IMG/VR virus record: IMGVR_UViG_3300009129_001143
Coordinates: 1 to 58,119 of that record
DNA length: 58,119 nt
Source: a virus
Strand: one strand, 5' to 3'
The position numbers and the translations under genes were made by a program. Below the pieces are notes generated by a model. The model saw nothing but the letters and a program-made list of their open reading frames with translations. It was not told where the DNA came from and ran no database searches. Within the stretch, counting starts at the first letter, position 1. Each line of letters begins with the position of its first letter. Of the stretch, positions 16,901 to 24,142 are shown one piece after another.

Positions 16901-19392
16901 GCAACGTCGGCATAGGCACTACGGCTCCCGCTGCAACATTGGAAGTTTTTGCTACTAATGATGCTGCTGGCGGTATTAGAATGTCCGGACCTACTTCAAC
17001 AGATGCGACACAAAAAGTAGGAAGAATAAAAACTGCACACTATACTAATGCTGAAGAACCTTTTACAGCCATTTTAACTAACGCACAGGCAACAACTAAT
17101 TTAGTAAATATTGGTGGAAGTTCTGGAGCTGAAAATGCTGCAACAGAAATTAATATGTATGCTGCTGCCGATAATACCACTTTAACCGGTACTAAAATAT
17201 TCCAAGCTAATACCACTAGTGTAGACCTAATGAGAGCTACTACTAATATTGGAGACGGTGGAACTAATGGAGTATTAAATTTTGATGCTACATCTAAAGG
17301 TGTAATAAAGATTAATGATGCAATAACTGCTTTACAGGTAGATAGCGCCGGATTTATGGAGATAGGTCACGGAACAATCAACACAACCTATCAGTTACGT
17401 CTTGGTGGCAGTTTGGACATAAACGGAGGGGGCAACCTAACCTTTGATTCTGGTGATGCTCGCATACAGGTGACTGGTGGCGGTGACAGGGTTATGGAGT
17501 TCTTTGTTTATAGGGACACAGACGATACAGGGCTTTATGAGGCGCTAACGCTCTCCGCTGCTAACAGATACGCAGGGATTTACGAAGCTAATCCAGAGGC
17601 TCGGCTACATATCAATGCCAAAGCCAATGGAAGCGGGAAGGGGTTATATGTAGATACCGACACACGAACAACAGGTGAAGACTATATTTGGTTTGGTGAC
17701 GATACGACCCCTGATTTTGTTGTCAATACGGATAACAGGGTTGGGATAGGAACTGCGTCCCCAACAAGCCCTTTAACTGTAAAATCTAGTTCTGTTTCTT
17801 CCGCAGATTCCGGAATTAAAATAATGGATAATTCCGATACCAATGCAATAATTAGATTAGCAGAAAGATCTACTGATGGCGGACGTTTGCATATGTATGA
17901 CGGCGGTGTTGAGAAAATTGCCTTTTATACAGATGGTACAGATAACCATATTTCGGCAGGCAACGTTGGCATAGGCACTACGTCCCCGACTTCCACGTTA
18001 GATATTAGTATGCAGCTTTCTGCGGCACAAACAATAGATTATCCTCTCACAGTTTCTTCTAGAGATGATGGTAACTCGGTTAATCAACTAGGCGAGGAAG
18101 GTGTAGGAATTAAATTCAGGTTAGCCGGAAATAGCGGGGCAACTCCAGGTGATAGTCTAGTTGGGGCATCAATAGCTGCAATAAGAGTATCTAGTGAAGA
18201 TACTATTTCTACTACAGATTTAGCTTTCTTTACTAGTCAAAATGATGAAACCCTAGACGAAGCTATGCGAATCGACTCTGATGGCAACGTCGGCATAGGC
18301 ACTAATAATCCTGACGCAACCTTAAGAATTGATAATGAGGCGGGAGTAGCGTTTAAAGTTACAGGTGGTGCTGCCGGTAATGATATTGCTGAATTTACAA
18401 GAGACGTTGGGTCAACAGGAACAGTCGCTATAAACTCATCCGGTGGGGACCCGCAAATAAGATTTACTAATGGTGCTAACATTTTTTCAATGGGAGTAAA
18501 CAGTACCGTCTTTGAGATTGCAGATAATGGCAGTATAGGCACTAATACTCGTTTTTCAATTGATTCCAGTGGAGTTGCACAATTTGAAGGCAACGTCAGA
18601 TTTCCAAATGGCACATTAGCCGCACCTACTATCGCTGGGATTAATGATGGCAATACAGGAATTGCGTGGCTAACCGCGGGAGAATTAAGTCTCATTGAGG
18701 ATGGCAACGAGAGAGTTAAAGTCTCAGGAGACGGGATAGATGTTACAGGTGGAATCACTGTCACCACTAGCATTGCTCTGCCAGACGGGTCTATCAGCAA
18801 CCCAAGTTTGCGGCATTTTGGTGACTCAGACACCGGCTTGTATTTCCCAGCAGCCAACGCTGTGGGATTCACGGCAGGGAACAGTCGCAAGTTTTATGTG
18901 AACAACACCCAAGCGTTCTTTCAGAACCTGTCTAGCGGTTTAAGTATAGATGCTGACACTACCATTACAGGAACCGCGACAGTTAGTAAAACAATTTCGT
19001 CTCCTTCATATTTAGAAGAAGTGGAATTAAATTCTACAACTTCAGGAACTTTTAACTTAGATATACATGAAGATTCAATTCTTTTCTTAGATACGGCAAT
19101 GACAGCTAATTGGACACTTAATGTTCGCGGAGATAGCACTACTACTCTAGATAGTATTTTAAGTGTAGGACAATCAGTAACAGTAGTATGTTTAGCTACT
19201 CAAGGAGCTACTCCGTACTATAATAATGTTATACAAGTAGATGGAGGGACAGGAACATTAACTACAAAATGGCAAGGAGGCACCGCGCCGAGTGCAGGAA
19301 ATGCTTCTTCTGTGGATTCTTACAGCTATACTATTATTAAAACGAACACTAATACATACACCGTATTAGGCAATCAAACACAATTTGCATAA
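10903..19392 (+). CDS. giant modular tail fibre protein (2829 aa)
   Basis: One uninterrupted frame of 8.5 kb encodes 2829 residues. The N-terminus has the MAQTIKLKRSST attachment motif. The body is built from recurring modules: about twelve copies of a GIDVTG segment, several FGDGDDLQIYHD--ASYIDD blocks, about ten VGIGT-nP segments, repeated ERMRID motifs, one FCCH-like module near 1925-1990, and a C-terminal beta domain ending VLGNQTQFA. Such modules occur in marine phage fibres and in large structural proteins. Codon and base use changes along the gene: GC-richer blocks near 12000-12120, 14750-15130, 15600-15850 and 17380-17720 alternate with AT-rich ones, suggesting assembly by recombination. 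The product is likely a very long fibre. I saw no autoproteolytic chaperone motif at the C-terminus. Confidence 0.8.
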   Translation: MAQTIKLKRSSTPSAIPTTSNLELGEVAINTYDGKMYIKKDDGTSPDTIIEVTGANYGSGDTVWADNEKALFGDGGDLEIYHSGTHSFIEDKGTGNLYIDGSSSVVIRGDTGNTLSAVFNDAGGVNLRHNGDTKLDTTATGIDVTGTVTFDGGTTSADLNFGDNDKANFGDGDDLQIYHDSAASYIDDVGAGSLNIRATNLVLRDSSGTEAAAFISGGESRFNYSGSTKLATTSAGIDVTGSVTADGLTVNSGTLNTVATFQSTDDTATLVLTDDDTTNKIHSSGTGLRFEINGSEIGRFDSAGLDVTGAATINSGTTNGALNLVTTDDMTAINLTDDDSTNQIRSSAAGLSLRFDSTDRLTANGSGIDVTGVITTDGMTTSADINFGDNDKAIFGAGSDLQIYHDGSDSYIDEVGTGDLYIRGGDDIRIQVSDGIGGWNNALRARETGATDLFYAASTKLSTTSTGIDVTGEVEADTAHFGTGTGAGPSVADEVVVSGTGSTGLTLHSPDLSNATLAFGSATDNDYAFVQGYYNSGSPFLRFSIQNSEKAKVTSTGLDVTGTVTADGLTADGLTVDGDATLSSVTPRLNLMESDSTDLNSALLVSGGHFSIRTQTDANSLTGVRLNVDNATGDISFREDTGTTAKFFWDASAESLGIGTSNPDNLLHVKGVSSGELELARFRLEGATNNPMLKIEADEANQTAGIDVSGSTATDLTFSQGGIERMRIDSSGHVGVGLTDPNFSFCVGGATGSQYVQVRSDAGNATLGLLFADGFSNNPGGIFYDQAAGVMTYRVNGTERMRIDSNGDVGIGASAQSGRRLHVSTANDYVAKFESTDGGSYIVLEDNGSTNNGNRIGVASDEMRIYTANSLIMSIDTGGVDITGITEISSVDNAIPLSLTRGSASVDQVGMSFDGGGNLRYFGKGTDDAPYWSSSADLTGAGAQVVLEGSTYTGDIGFGNITTTGYIRGPATFTIDPAAHGDDTGTVVIAGGLQVDGTTTTINSTDYTVDAKTITLAEGSLNAAAANGAGIIVDDGSAGTEPTFLYNGTSNEWEINRPINQTNSSTSELYALRLRRSGGGSTQPDIYDDGGTHVIIGPDVSTPTLKVASGKIAVEGDLSLSAAAPKITFIEEGISPIVLGTYWRQPLDNAALRWDVDTTSAVGDGSFGSYNSVFRLKPDGSVNFYDDSGTAKTYWDSVNERFGINNNAPEFAFHVRDDTNIVAKLESTNVGGNVRLTFENASNTAGNSLGLQDDGSFTYYDAANTATPFRIESGAASNSLIINSSGIDVTGTISLGNDQEINMRNQADSANYRAMKVNTSNEMELMDGKVTIAANGTTVVSGSVTVAKGSDSVSILALSGNNSGRQLDFQSFTNSGSAGAGFDLNATSGQGAITLSTTGTERVKVDSTGIDVTGVITTDGMTTSADINFGDDDKAVFGAGSDLQIYHSSTAGASYIDDAGTGRLYIRGSRITLRKHTGETMIDAVADGAVTLYHDNNAAKLATTSAGIDVTGNVTADSSTVTGTLGNWSIDSQGVIQDFTRASANYIKASSAGGYFIFQTGGANERLRVNDSGIDVTGTVTADGLTVNGVDAIGIDDYIIHNGDSNTKFGFSSDDTFKVRTGGTDRLLVDSGGNTLFYNSSGTEKMRWDATNEVLTLGHATGSATYSVDATKGIRLKGSSPSLELVDSDASDNRWSLMTENSGQIAIRDITGGTYPLRVENTAPSNTLYLASEGNVGIGDNNPDTKLHVKHNTDGDGTIQIENSNTGASSAAVLYLNGQGNNFYLRNYGDGTSTPNLTEFVSTASGSDFAFSTNNTEAMRITSTGQVGIGTNAPTTPLFITTTGDAGPPEDVLTLDSTRNDVGDPYTGVSLKFQNSDTNSVNQARIKVVSSNDATDNILGLNSESAASFIFETSQLETKTVSNINGTSTEITVTHTSHTFVAGQKVYITNTTGYDGIYTIDSITSDTVFVIDDTTHNIASSSGNVSYAEPRDSMTIRADGNVGIGTTAPAATLEVFATNDAAGGIRMSGPTSTDATQKVGRIKTAHYTNAEEPFTAILTNAQATTNLVNIGGSSGAENAATEINMYAAADNTTLTGTKIFQANTTSVDLMRATTNIGDGGTNGVLNFDATSKGVIKINDAITALQVDSAGFMEIGHGTINTTYQLRLGGSLDINGGGNLTFDSGDARIQVTGGGDRVMEFFVYRDTDDTGLYEALTLSAANRYAGIYEANPEARLHINAKANGSGKGLYVDTDTRTTGEDYIWFGDDTTPDFVVNTDNRVGIGTASPTSPLTVKSSSVSSADSGIKIMDNSDTNAIIRLAERSTDGGRLHMYDGGVEKIAFYTDGTDNHISAGNVGIGTTSPTSTLDISMQLSAAQTIDYPLTVSSRDDGNSVNQLGEEGVGIKFRLAGNSGATPGDSLVGASIAAIRVSSEDTISTTDLAFFTSQNDETLDEAMRIDSDGNVGIGTNNPDATLRIDNEAGVAFKVTGGAAGNDIAEFTRDVGSTGTVAINSSGGDPQIRFTNGANIFSMGVNSTVFEIADNGSIGTNTRFSIDSSGVAQFEGNVRFPNGTLAAPTIAGINDGNTGIAWLTAGELSLIEDGNERVKVSGDGIDVTGGITVTTSIALPDGSISNPSLRHFGDSDTGLYFPAANAVGFTAGNSRKFYVNNTQAFFQNLSSGLSIDADTTITGTATVSKTISSPSYLEEVELNSTTSGTFNLDIHEDSILFLDTAMTANWTLNVRGDSTTTLDSILSVGQSVTVVCLATQGATPYYNNVIQVDGGTGTLTTKWQGGTAPSAGNASSVDSYSYTIIKTNTNTYTVLGNQTQFA
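12013..15236 (+). repeat. pair of ~98-bp near-identical direct repeats inside the giant fibre gene
   Basis: The segments 12013-12110 and 15139-15236 both encode TGVITTDGMTTSADINFGD and the following Asp-Lys-Ala-Phe stretch. The first ~65 bases are nearly identical in DNA, including synonymous positions, so they derive from a recent duplication or gene conversion rather than protein-level convergence. Confidence 0.75.
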
Positions 19393-19401
19393 GGAATAGT
19401 A

Positions 19402-19632
19402 ATGATAGAAATAACATCAATCACAATTTCAGAAACTAATATATCAGGAAACGCAAATAATTTCGAACTTGGAGATATTATACTATTGCATCTAGATCAT
19501 ATTCATTATGCTACTACCCCGAATGCAGTAGGTCATTTTGATTTTGGAATTGAAGAATACCCATACCCGTTTCTAGTAGAAATTTTGGATGAGTCCGAGA
19601 ATATATTATATTCTGAAACAGTAGAAGTATAA
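19402..19632 (+). CDS. small protein of unknown function between fibre genes (76 aa)
   Basis: The 76-residue protein starts MIEITSITISETNISGNANN and is acidic, with alternating hydrophobic residues suggesting a small beta-sandwich. AAGGA lies just upstream of the ATG and the stop overlaps the start of the BspA-like gene (TAATG), so it is part of that translation unit. Its location suggests a connector or chaperone for the adjacent adhesin. I recognise no family. Confidence 0.6.
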   Translation: MIEITSITISETNISGNANNFELGDIILLHLDHIHYATTPNAVGHFDFGIEEYPYPFLVEILDESENILYSETVEV

Positions 19633-21029
19633 TGCCAAAATTAGCAGCTTTAGCAAGTTTAACTAGTGGGACTACTGTAGGTGGAGAGTTTTATTATCCA
19701 CTAACTAATACATCTAGTGATCCTACAAATTCTGCTTGGCAATCTACTTATGCTCCCGCAAGTGGATATACCTTTGTGGCTAATGATGGAATATACACCT
19801 CCTCACCTATTACTAGTATGCGTCGTATGTTTGAAAATAATACTACATTTAATGATCCCGATATCGTTGATTGGGACACTGGTAGTGTTACTCATATGGG
19901 TAATATGTTCTTGGGTGCAACTGCATTTAATCAAGATATATCAAGTTGGGATGTTAGTAGTGTTACTAATATGGGTCGTATGTTAGAGGCATGTTCCGTA
20001 TTTAATCAAGATATATCCAGTTGGGATGTTAGTAGTGTTACTGCTATAAATCGTATGTTCTTCCAAGCTACTGTATTTAATAATGGGGATGCCACTGACA
20101 TTGCCTCTAAACCCATTACTTGGGATACTAGTAGTGTTACTACTATGTCTTATATGTTTTACCAGGCACATGCATTTAATCAAGATGTATCAAGTTGGGA
20201 TACTAGTAGTGTTACTCTTATGGGTAATATGTTTATGAGTATATCTAATTTCAATAATGGGGGAGTTGCTCTCACTACTAATGGCAATGAGTGGGATGTT
20301 AGTAATGTTACGAATATGGCATATATGTTTTACGGAAATAATACTAGTGTGTTTAACGCAGACATATCAAACTGGGATGTTAGTAGTGTTACTAATATGA
20401 ATCATATGTTTGCAAAAGCCACTTCATTTAATCAAGATATATCCAGTTGGGATGTTAGTAGTGTTACTAATATGTCTTATATGTTTTATATAGCAGAAGT
20501 GTTCAATCAAAACATATCAGGATGGACTACTTCTAGTCTTACTAATATAAATCGTATGTTTGGAGACGCACATGCATTTAATCAAGATGTATCAAGTTGG
20601 GATATTAGTGGTGTCACTAGTTTCTATTGGTTGTTCCGGGATGCGCGGGTATTTAATCAAGACATATCTGGTTGGGTAACTACTAACATTACGGATATGA
20701 GTAGTATGTTTTACAGTGCATATGCATTTAATCAAGATATATCAAGTTGGAATACTAGTAGTGTTACTCTTATGGATTACATGTTCTATAATACACATGC
20801 ATTTAATCAAGATATATCAAGTTGGAATACTAGTAGTGTTACTCTCATGACTAAGATGTTTCAATCTGCAAACGAATTTAATCAAGATATATCAGGATGG
20901 GATGTAGATAGTGTTACTACTGCTACTGATTTTTCTTTAAATGCCGATCAAAAAGGAACGGCTGCAGCAAATTGGGAATCGTCAGAACACCCATCAAATG
21001 TAGGGCTAGGCAATTTCTATAGCACTTAA
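19632..21029 (+). CDS. BspA-like (DUF285) repeat adhesin
   Basis: The 465-residue protein has a short N-terminal region (about 60 residues) and then about fourteen repeats of roughly 25 residues with the pattern FNQDISSWDVSSVTNMSYMF, the hallmark of the BspA/DUF285 family. BspA-like proteins are surface leucine-rich-repeat-type proteins that bind other cells or matrix. In a phage tail region this is a plausible receptor-binding tip. It is the last gene of the fibre block before promoter P2. The repeat family is certain; the receptor-binding role is inferred. Confidence 0.8.
   Translation: MPKLAALASLTSGTTVGGEFYYPLTNTSSDPTNSAWQSTYAPASGYTFVANDGIYTSSPITSMRRMFENNTTFNDPDIVDWDTGSVTHMGNMFLGATAFNQDISSWDVSSVTNMGRMLEACSVFNQDISSWDVSSVTAINRMFFQATVFNNGDATDIASKPITWDTSSVTTMSYMFYQAHAFNQDVSSWDTSSVTLMGNMFMSISNFNNGGVALTTNGNEWDVSNVTNMAYMFYGNNTSVFNADISNWDVSSVTNMNHMFAKATSFNQDISSWDVSSVTNMSYMFYIAEVFNQNISGWTTSSLTNINRMFGDAHAFNQDVSSWDISGVTSFYWLFRDARVFNQDISGWVTTNITDMSSMFYSAYAFNQDISSWNTSSVTLMDYMFYNTHAFNQDISSWNTSSVTLMTKMFQSANEFNQDISGWDVDSVTTATDFSLNADQKGTAAANWESSEHPSNVGLGNFYST
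19850..20940 (+). repeat. ~75-bp tandem repeats of the BspA-like gene
   Basis: Units of about 75 bp share DNA such as TTTAATCAAGATATATCAAG and GTAGTGTTACT. Some neighbouring copies are almost identical while the residues between the motifs vary, which would allow copy number change by slippage or recombination. Confidence 0.8.
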
Positions 21030-21039
21030 AAAATAATTC

Positions 21040-21068
21040 TTGACATGATAGGTCAAGTATAATATAAT
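21040..21068 (+). promoter_or_regulatory. sigma70-type promoter P2 (TTGACA-N17-TATAAT)
   Basis: TTGACA at 21040-21045 and TATAAT at 21063-21068 with a 17-bp spacer, again preceded by AAAAAATAATTC. It stands between the BspA-like gene and the small gene at 21094. Confidence 0.85.
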
Positions 21069-21093
21069 AATCATTCAAATTTAGGAGAATTTT

Positions 21094-21336
21094 ATGTCAG
21101 ACGAACAAGCAAATGTAATTTCCATTAACGGAAAAGACTATACAGAAGATCAATTTACGGATCAGCAGAAATATGCTGTAAATCAAATTCGTAACTTGCA
21201 GGGAAAAGAAGCTCAATTAAAATTTGAGATGGATCAAGTTTCCGCAGCCAGAGAAGCATTTACTAATATGCTTATTACCTCTGTAGAAACCCCACCTTCC
21301 GAAGAAGGTGAGTTAGCTGCTACAAATGAGTCATAG
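21094..21336 (+). CDS. small DUF6447-like protein (80 aa)
   Basis: The protein opens MSDEQANVISINGKDYTEDQ, contains the I-INGKdY motif and a helical segment with LQGKEAQLKFEMDQVSAAREAF, and ends in an acidic tail. This matches the shape of DUF6447 small marine-phage proteins, whose role is unknown. An AGGAG site precedes the ATG and promoter P2 lies 26 bases upstream. Since it has its own promoter it may be expressed at high level, and it could be a small structural or assembly factor. Family membership is tentative. Confidence 0.6.
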   Translation: MSDEQANVISINGKDYTEDQFTDQQKYAVNQIRNLQGKEAQLKFEMDQVSAAREAFTNMLITSVETPPSEEGELAATNES

Positions 21337-21424
21337 TGTAATTACTATTAAAAAGGCTGCTCCGGTTACTGTTAAAGTAATTAAGCCGGACGAAGTTAAA
21401 ATAACTCGCGTAGTATTTACTTAA
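21326..21424 (+). CDS. possible small basic protein (32 aa)
   Basis: ATG at 21326 inside the end of the preceding gene gives 32 residues (MSHSVITIKKAAPVTVKVIK, ending TRVVFT). It overlaps the stop of the convergent nrdB gene by 8 bases. The Val/Lys pattern is beta-like. It may be real because it fills the gap exactly, but there is no clear ribosome site and no family, so the call is weak. Confidence 0.35.
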   Translation: MSHSVITIKKAAPVTVKVIKPDEVKITRVVFT

Positions 21425-22370
21425 AAATATCTTGCCAGTTACCGGATGTGCTCGCCCGAGCATATTCAGTGGCACGATTCTCAAAGAAATTCGTGTGCTC
21501 TACCGCATTTATCATATAGTCCAGCCAAGGCAGGGGGTTTATGGTCGAATGAAATATCTTTTTCATTCCTAGACCTAGTAATCTCCTGTCTGCTATATAT
21601 CTAATATATTCTTTTACATCCTCTGGTCTGAGGTCTTGTATAGTACAGTTCTCAAAAGCCACATCAATAAAAGCATCTTCTAGCTCTACTACCCTTTCAG
21701 CAGCACAGTAGATTTCATACTTCAACTCATCATTCCATATCTCTGAATTTTCTCTAACATAGGCTTGAAACAGTCTGGACATACTCTCTACATGCAGCGT
21801 TTCATCGCGTATACTCCATGTAACAATCTGGCCCATATTCTTCATTAGGTTATGACGAGGAAAGTTTAATAGAATAGCAAAACTACTAAATAATTGTACT
21901 CCCTCTGTAAACCCGCTATATACTGCTACTGTTTTAGCAATATCTTTTTTAGTGTCCATACTAAAGTTAGTTAAGTAATCATGTTTATCGGACATAGCTT
22001 GTATTTCCATAAACATTTGATACTCATCTTCTGGATACCCCAGGGTCTCCAACAAGGTGGAATAAGCCTCCATATGAACTGCTTCCATAGCAGCAAATGC
22101 GGAAAGCATCATTCGTATTTCTGGTGGCTTAAAGGTAGGAAGGTAGTGTCTAGCGTAACCACCAGATACATCCACATCAGCTTGAGTAAAAAATCTGAAG
22201 ATTTGACTCAATAGATTTTTACTATCCTTATCTAAAGCTCGAAAATCCTTGAGATCATCAGCCATCGGAACTTCGTCCGGAAGCCAATGCATATGCTGCT
22301 GACTTTTGTAAGCTTCAAACGCCCAATTATATTGAAACGGTTTGTAATAATTTCTTTCTTTAGTTAACAT
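21417..22370 (-). CDS. nrdB: ribonucleotide reductase class Ia beta subunit (NrdB)
   Basis: The 317-residue protein houses the diiron-tyrosyl radical cofactor that starts ribonucleotide reduction. Metal ligands are in canonical spacing: Asp65, Glu96, His99, then Tyr103 as radical tyrosine (E-x-x-H-x-x-x-Y), and later E-G-V-Q and DETLHVE. The start is set at the ATG at 22370, preceded by GAGGG, rather than 30 bases upstream inside nrdA. It directly follows nrdA, and both are likely co-transcribed with the replication genes upstream. The glutaredoxin encoded at 47333-47569 is a candidate reductant of the complex. Its function is to make dNTPs during infection. Confidence 0.95.
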   Translation of the reverse strand: MLTKERNYYKPFQYNWAFEAYKSQQHMHWLPDEVPMADDLKDFRALDKDSKNLLSQIFRFFTQADVDVSGGYARHYLPTFKPPEIRMMLSAFAAMEAVHMEAYSTLLETLGYPEDEYQMFMEIQAMSDKHDYLTNFSMDTKKDIAKTVAVYSGFTEGVQLFSSFAILLNFPRHNLMKNMGQIVTWSIRDETLHVESMSRLFQAYVRENSEIWNDELKYEIYCAAERVVELEDAFIDVAFENCTIQDLRPEDVKEYIRYIADRRLLGLGMKKIFHSTINPLPWLDYMINAVEHTNFFENRATEYARASTSGNWQDIFK

Positions 22371-22378
22371 ATTTCCCT

Positions 22379-24142
22379 CTAACCTTCGCAAGCCAAACAA
22401 ACATTTTCGTCATCGAATACGAAGTTTCTTAATGCTTCATCCGACACCACTTCTGCTCTTTTATACGCCTCACTTCTAGCATAGTAAAGTGTTTTCATAC
22501 CACGACGCCAAGCCAACATATGAACATTATGTAGCTCTTGTTTACTAACATCAGCGGGGAAAAACAAATTTACAGACTGTGACTGACATATATGTTGCTG
22601 TCTATCCGCTGCAAATTCTACTACCCATCGCTGATCTATCTCAACAGCAGTCTTAAATATATCTTTAGTATATTCATCTAGAAAATCAAGATGCTGGACG
22701 GAACCTCCATTAGTCATAATATCTTTCCATACTTCATCTGTATCCATATCTATTTCTTGAAGTATATGTTCAAGATATTCGTTTTTAACTAAAGATGTAC
22801 CAGATTTAGTTTTCTGAGTATATGCATTAGCTCGATAAGGTTCAATACTTGGACTTGTATTAGCGCAAATGATACTAGATGATGCATTAGGTGCGATAGC
22901 CATTAAATGAGCATTACGTATAGTATTTGTAGAATCATCAGGACAAGCTCCTCGGTCTTCCGCGAGCTGTTTGCTGGCTTCTAAAGCTTGTTCTTTTATA
23001 TGAGCAAAAGCTCTCATATTGAAACTCTTGGCCATTGCGCCTTCGAAAGCTATTCCCTTGCGCTGCAAGTATGCGTGAAATCCCATAGCTCCTAAACCTA
23101 GACTTCGTTCGCGCCAGGCACTATACTTCGCTTTTGCTAAAGAATCAGGAGCGTGTTGTATAAAGTATTCTAGAACATTATCCAGCATACGAATTAAATC
23201 AGGAATAAAAGATTTATAATTTTTCCAACTATCATATTCTTCCAGATTTACACTTGACAAGCAGCATACTGCGGTTCTTTCCTCGTTTGTGGCTAATGTA
23301 ATTTCGGAGCATAGATTAGAATGATGAACCTTCAAACCCATATTTCTTTGAAACTCTGGAAGTCCCGCTTGAACAGCATCTTCAAACATAATATAAGGTT
23401 CACCAGTTTCAACTCTATTTTGTATTAATTTCACCCACAATGCTTTTGCAGCTATAGTTTTTACCACCTTTCCACTGTGAGGGTCTTTCAATTCCCACGT
23501 GTCATCAAAGCCTGGTTCAACTGTCGCTTGCGCGATTAGCCTCATGAACTTATCAGGTATGACCACAGCATGATGAAGATTGGTAGACTTTCTATTGATA
23601 TCACCACCAGTTGGTTTTCTAACATCAAGAAATTCCTCAATTTCAGGATGAGATATGTGTAAATATGCAGCATAAGAACCTCTTCTAGTTACTCCCTGGG
23701 AAAAAGCTAGCATCTCGGCATCTACCACTTTCATAAAGGGTATGACTCCGGTGCTTTCGCTTCCGTTTGATGTGCGGGAACCTACGGAGCGCACCGCGCT
23801 CCAGTTTCCGCCGACCCCGCCACCAACAGAAGATAAATATGCGTTCTCTGTGTAGTGTGATGTGAGCCCTTCCCGACTATCTTCAATATGGTTCAGAAAA
23901 CAACTTATAGGTAATCCACGAGTTGTCCCTCCATTAGATAAAATCGGGGTTGAAAACATAAACCATAAATTACTTGCGTAATCATACAGACGTTGAGCGT
24001 GATCCTCATCATCTGCAAAAGCTTTCGCCGCACGTGCGAAAGCTTCTTGAGGCGAAGTTTCGCCCTCAATTAAATATCTATCTTGTAATGTTTGTATTCC
24101 AAATTTTGAGAGAAGTCGATCTCTACCGTAATCAATTCGCAT
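22379..24142 (-). CDS. nrdA: ribonucleotide reductase class Ia alpha subunit lacking ATP-cone (NrdA)
   Basis: The 587-residue protein is the catalytic subunit converting NDPs to dNDPs. Seen residues: Cys81 (SCFLNHIED), Asn276/Cys278/Glu280 (NLCSE), the paired Cys293-Cys294 in AVCCLSSVNLEEY, the PNASSSIICANTSPSIEP loop and a C-terminal Cys-x-x-Cys (582/585, CLACEG) that passes electrons. E. coli NrdA is 761 residues; this one starts directly at the core (DYGRDRLLSKFG) and so lacks the N-terminal ATP-cone that mediates dATP inhibition. Loss of the cone is common in phage reductases and would keep the enzyme active at high dATP. The gene overlaps the exonuclease gene by 11 bases. Confidence 0.95.
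   Translation of the reverse strand: MRIDYGRDRLLSKFGIQTLQDRYLIEGETSPQEAFARAAKAFADDEDHAQRLYDYASNLWFMFSTPILSNGGTTRGLPISCFLNHIEDSREGLTSHYTENAYLSSVGGGVGGNWSAVRSVGSRTSNGSESTGVIPFMKVVDAEMLAFSQGVTRRGSYAAYLHISHPEIEEFLDVRKPTGGDINRKSTNLHHAVVIPDKFMRLIAQATVEPGFDDTWELKDPHSGKVVKTIAAKALWVKLIQNRVETGEPYIMFEDAVQAGLPEFQRNMGLKVHHSNLCSEITLATNEERTAVCCLSSVNLEEYDSWKNYKSFIPDLIRMLDNVLEYFIQHAPDSLAKAKYSAWRERSLGLGAMGFHAYLQRKGIAFEGAMAKSFNMRAFAHIKEQALEASKQLAEDRGACPDDSTNTIRNAHLMAIAPNASSSIICANTSPSIEPYRANAYTQKTKSGTSLVKNEYLEHILQEIDMDTDEVWKDIMTNGGSVQHLDFLDEYTKDIFKTAVEIDQRWVVEFAADRQQHICQSQSVNLFFPADVSKQELHNVHMLAWRRGMKTLYYARSEAYKRAEVVSDEALRNFVFDDENVCLACEG

Noticed and set aside
18237-18890. 217-residue ORF on the minus strand
   Set aside because: Antisense shadow of the giant fibre; low-complexity Ser/Pro/Val pattern without a ribosome site.
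19850-20940. CRISPR array
   Set aside because: The repeats are in-frame coding repeats of the BspA-like protein, about 75 bp with no unique spacers between.
19632-21029. Diversity-generating retroelement target
   Set aside because: No reverse transcriptase, template repeat or adenine-biased variability is seen in the window.
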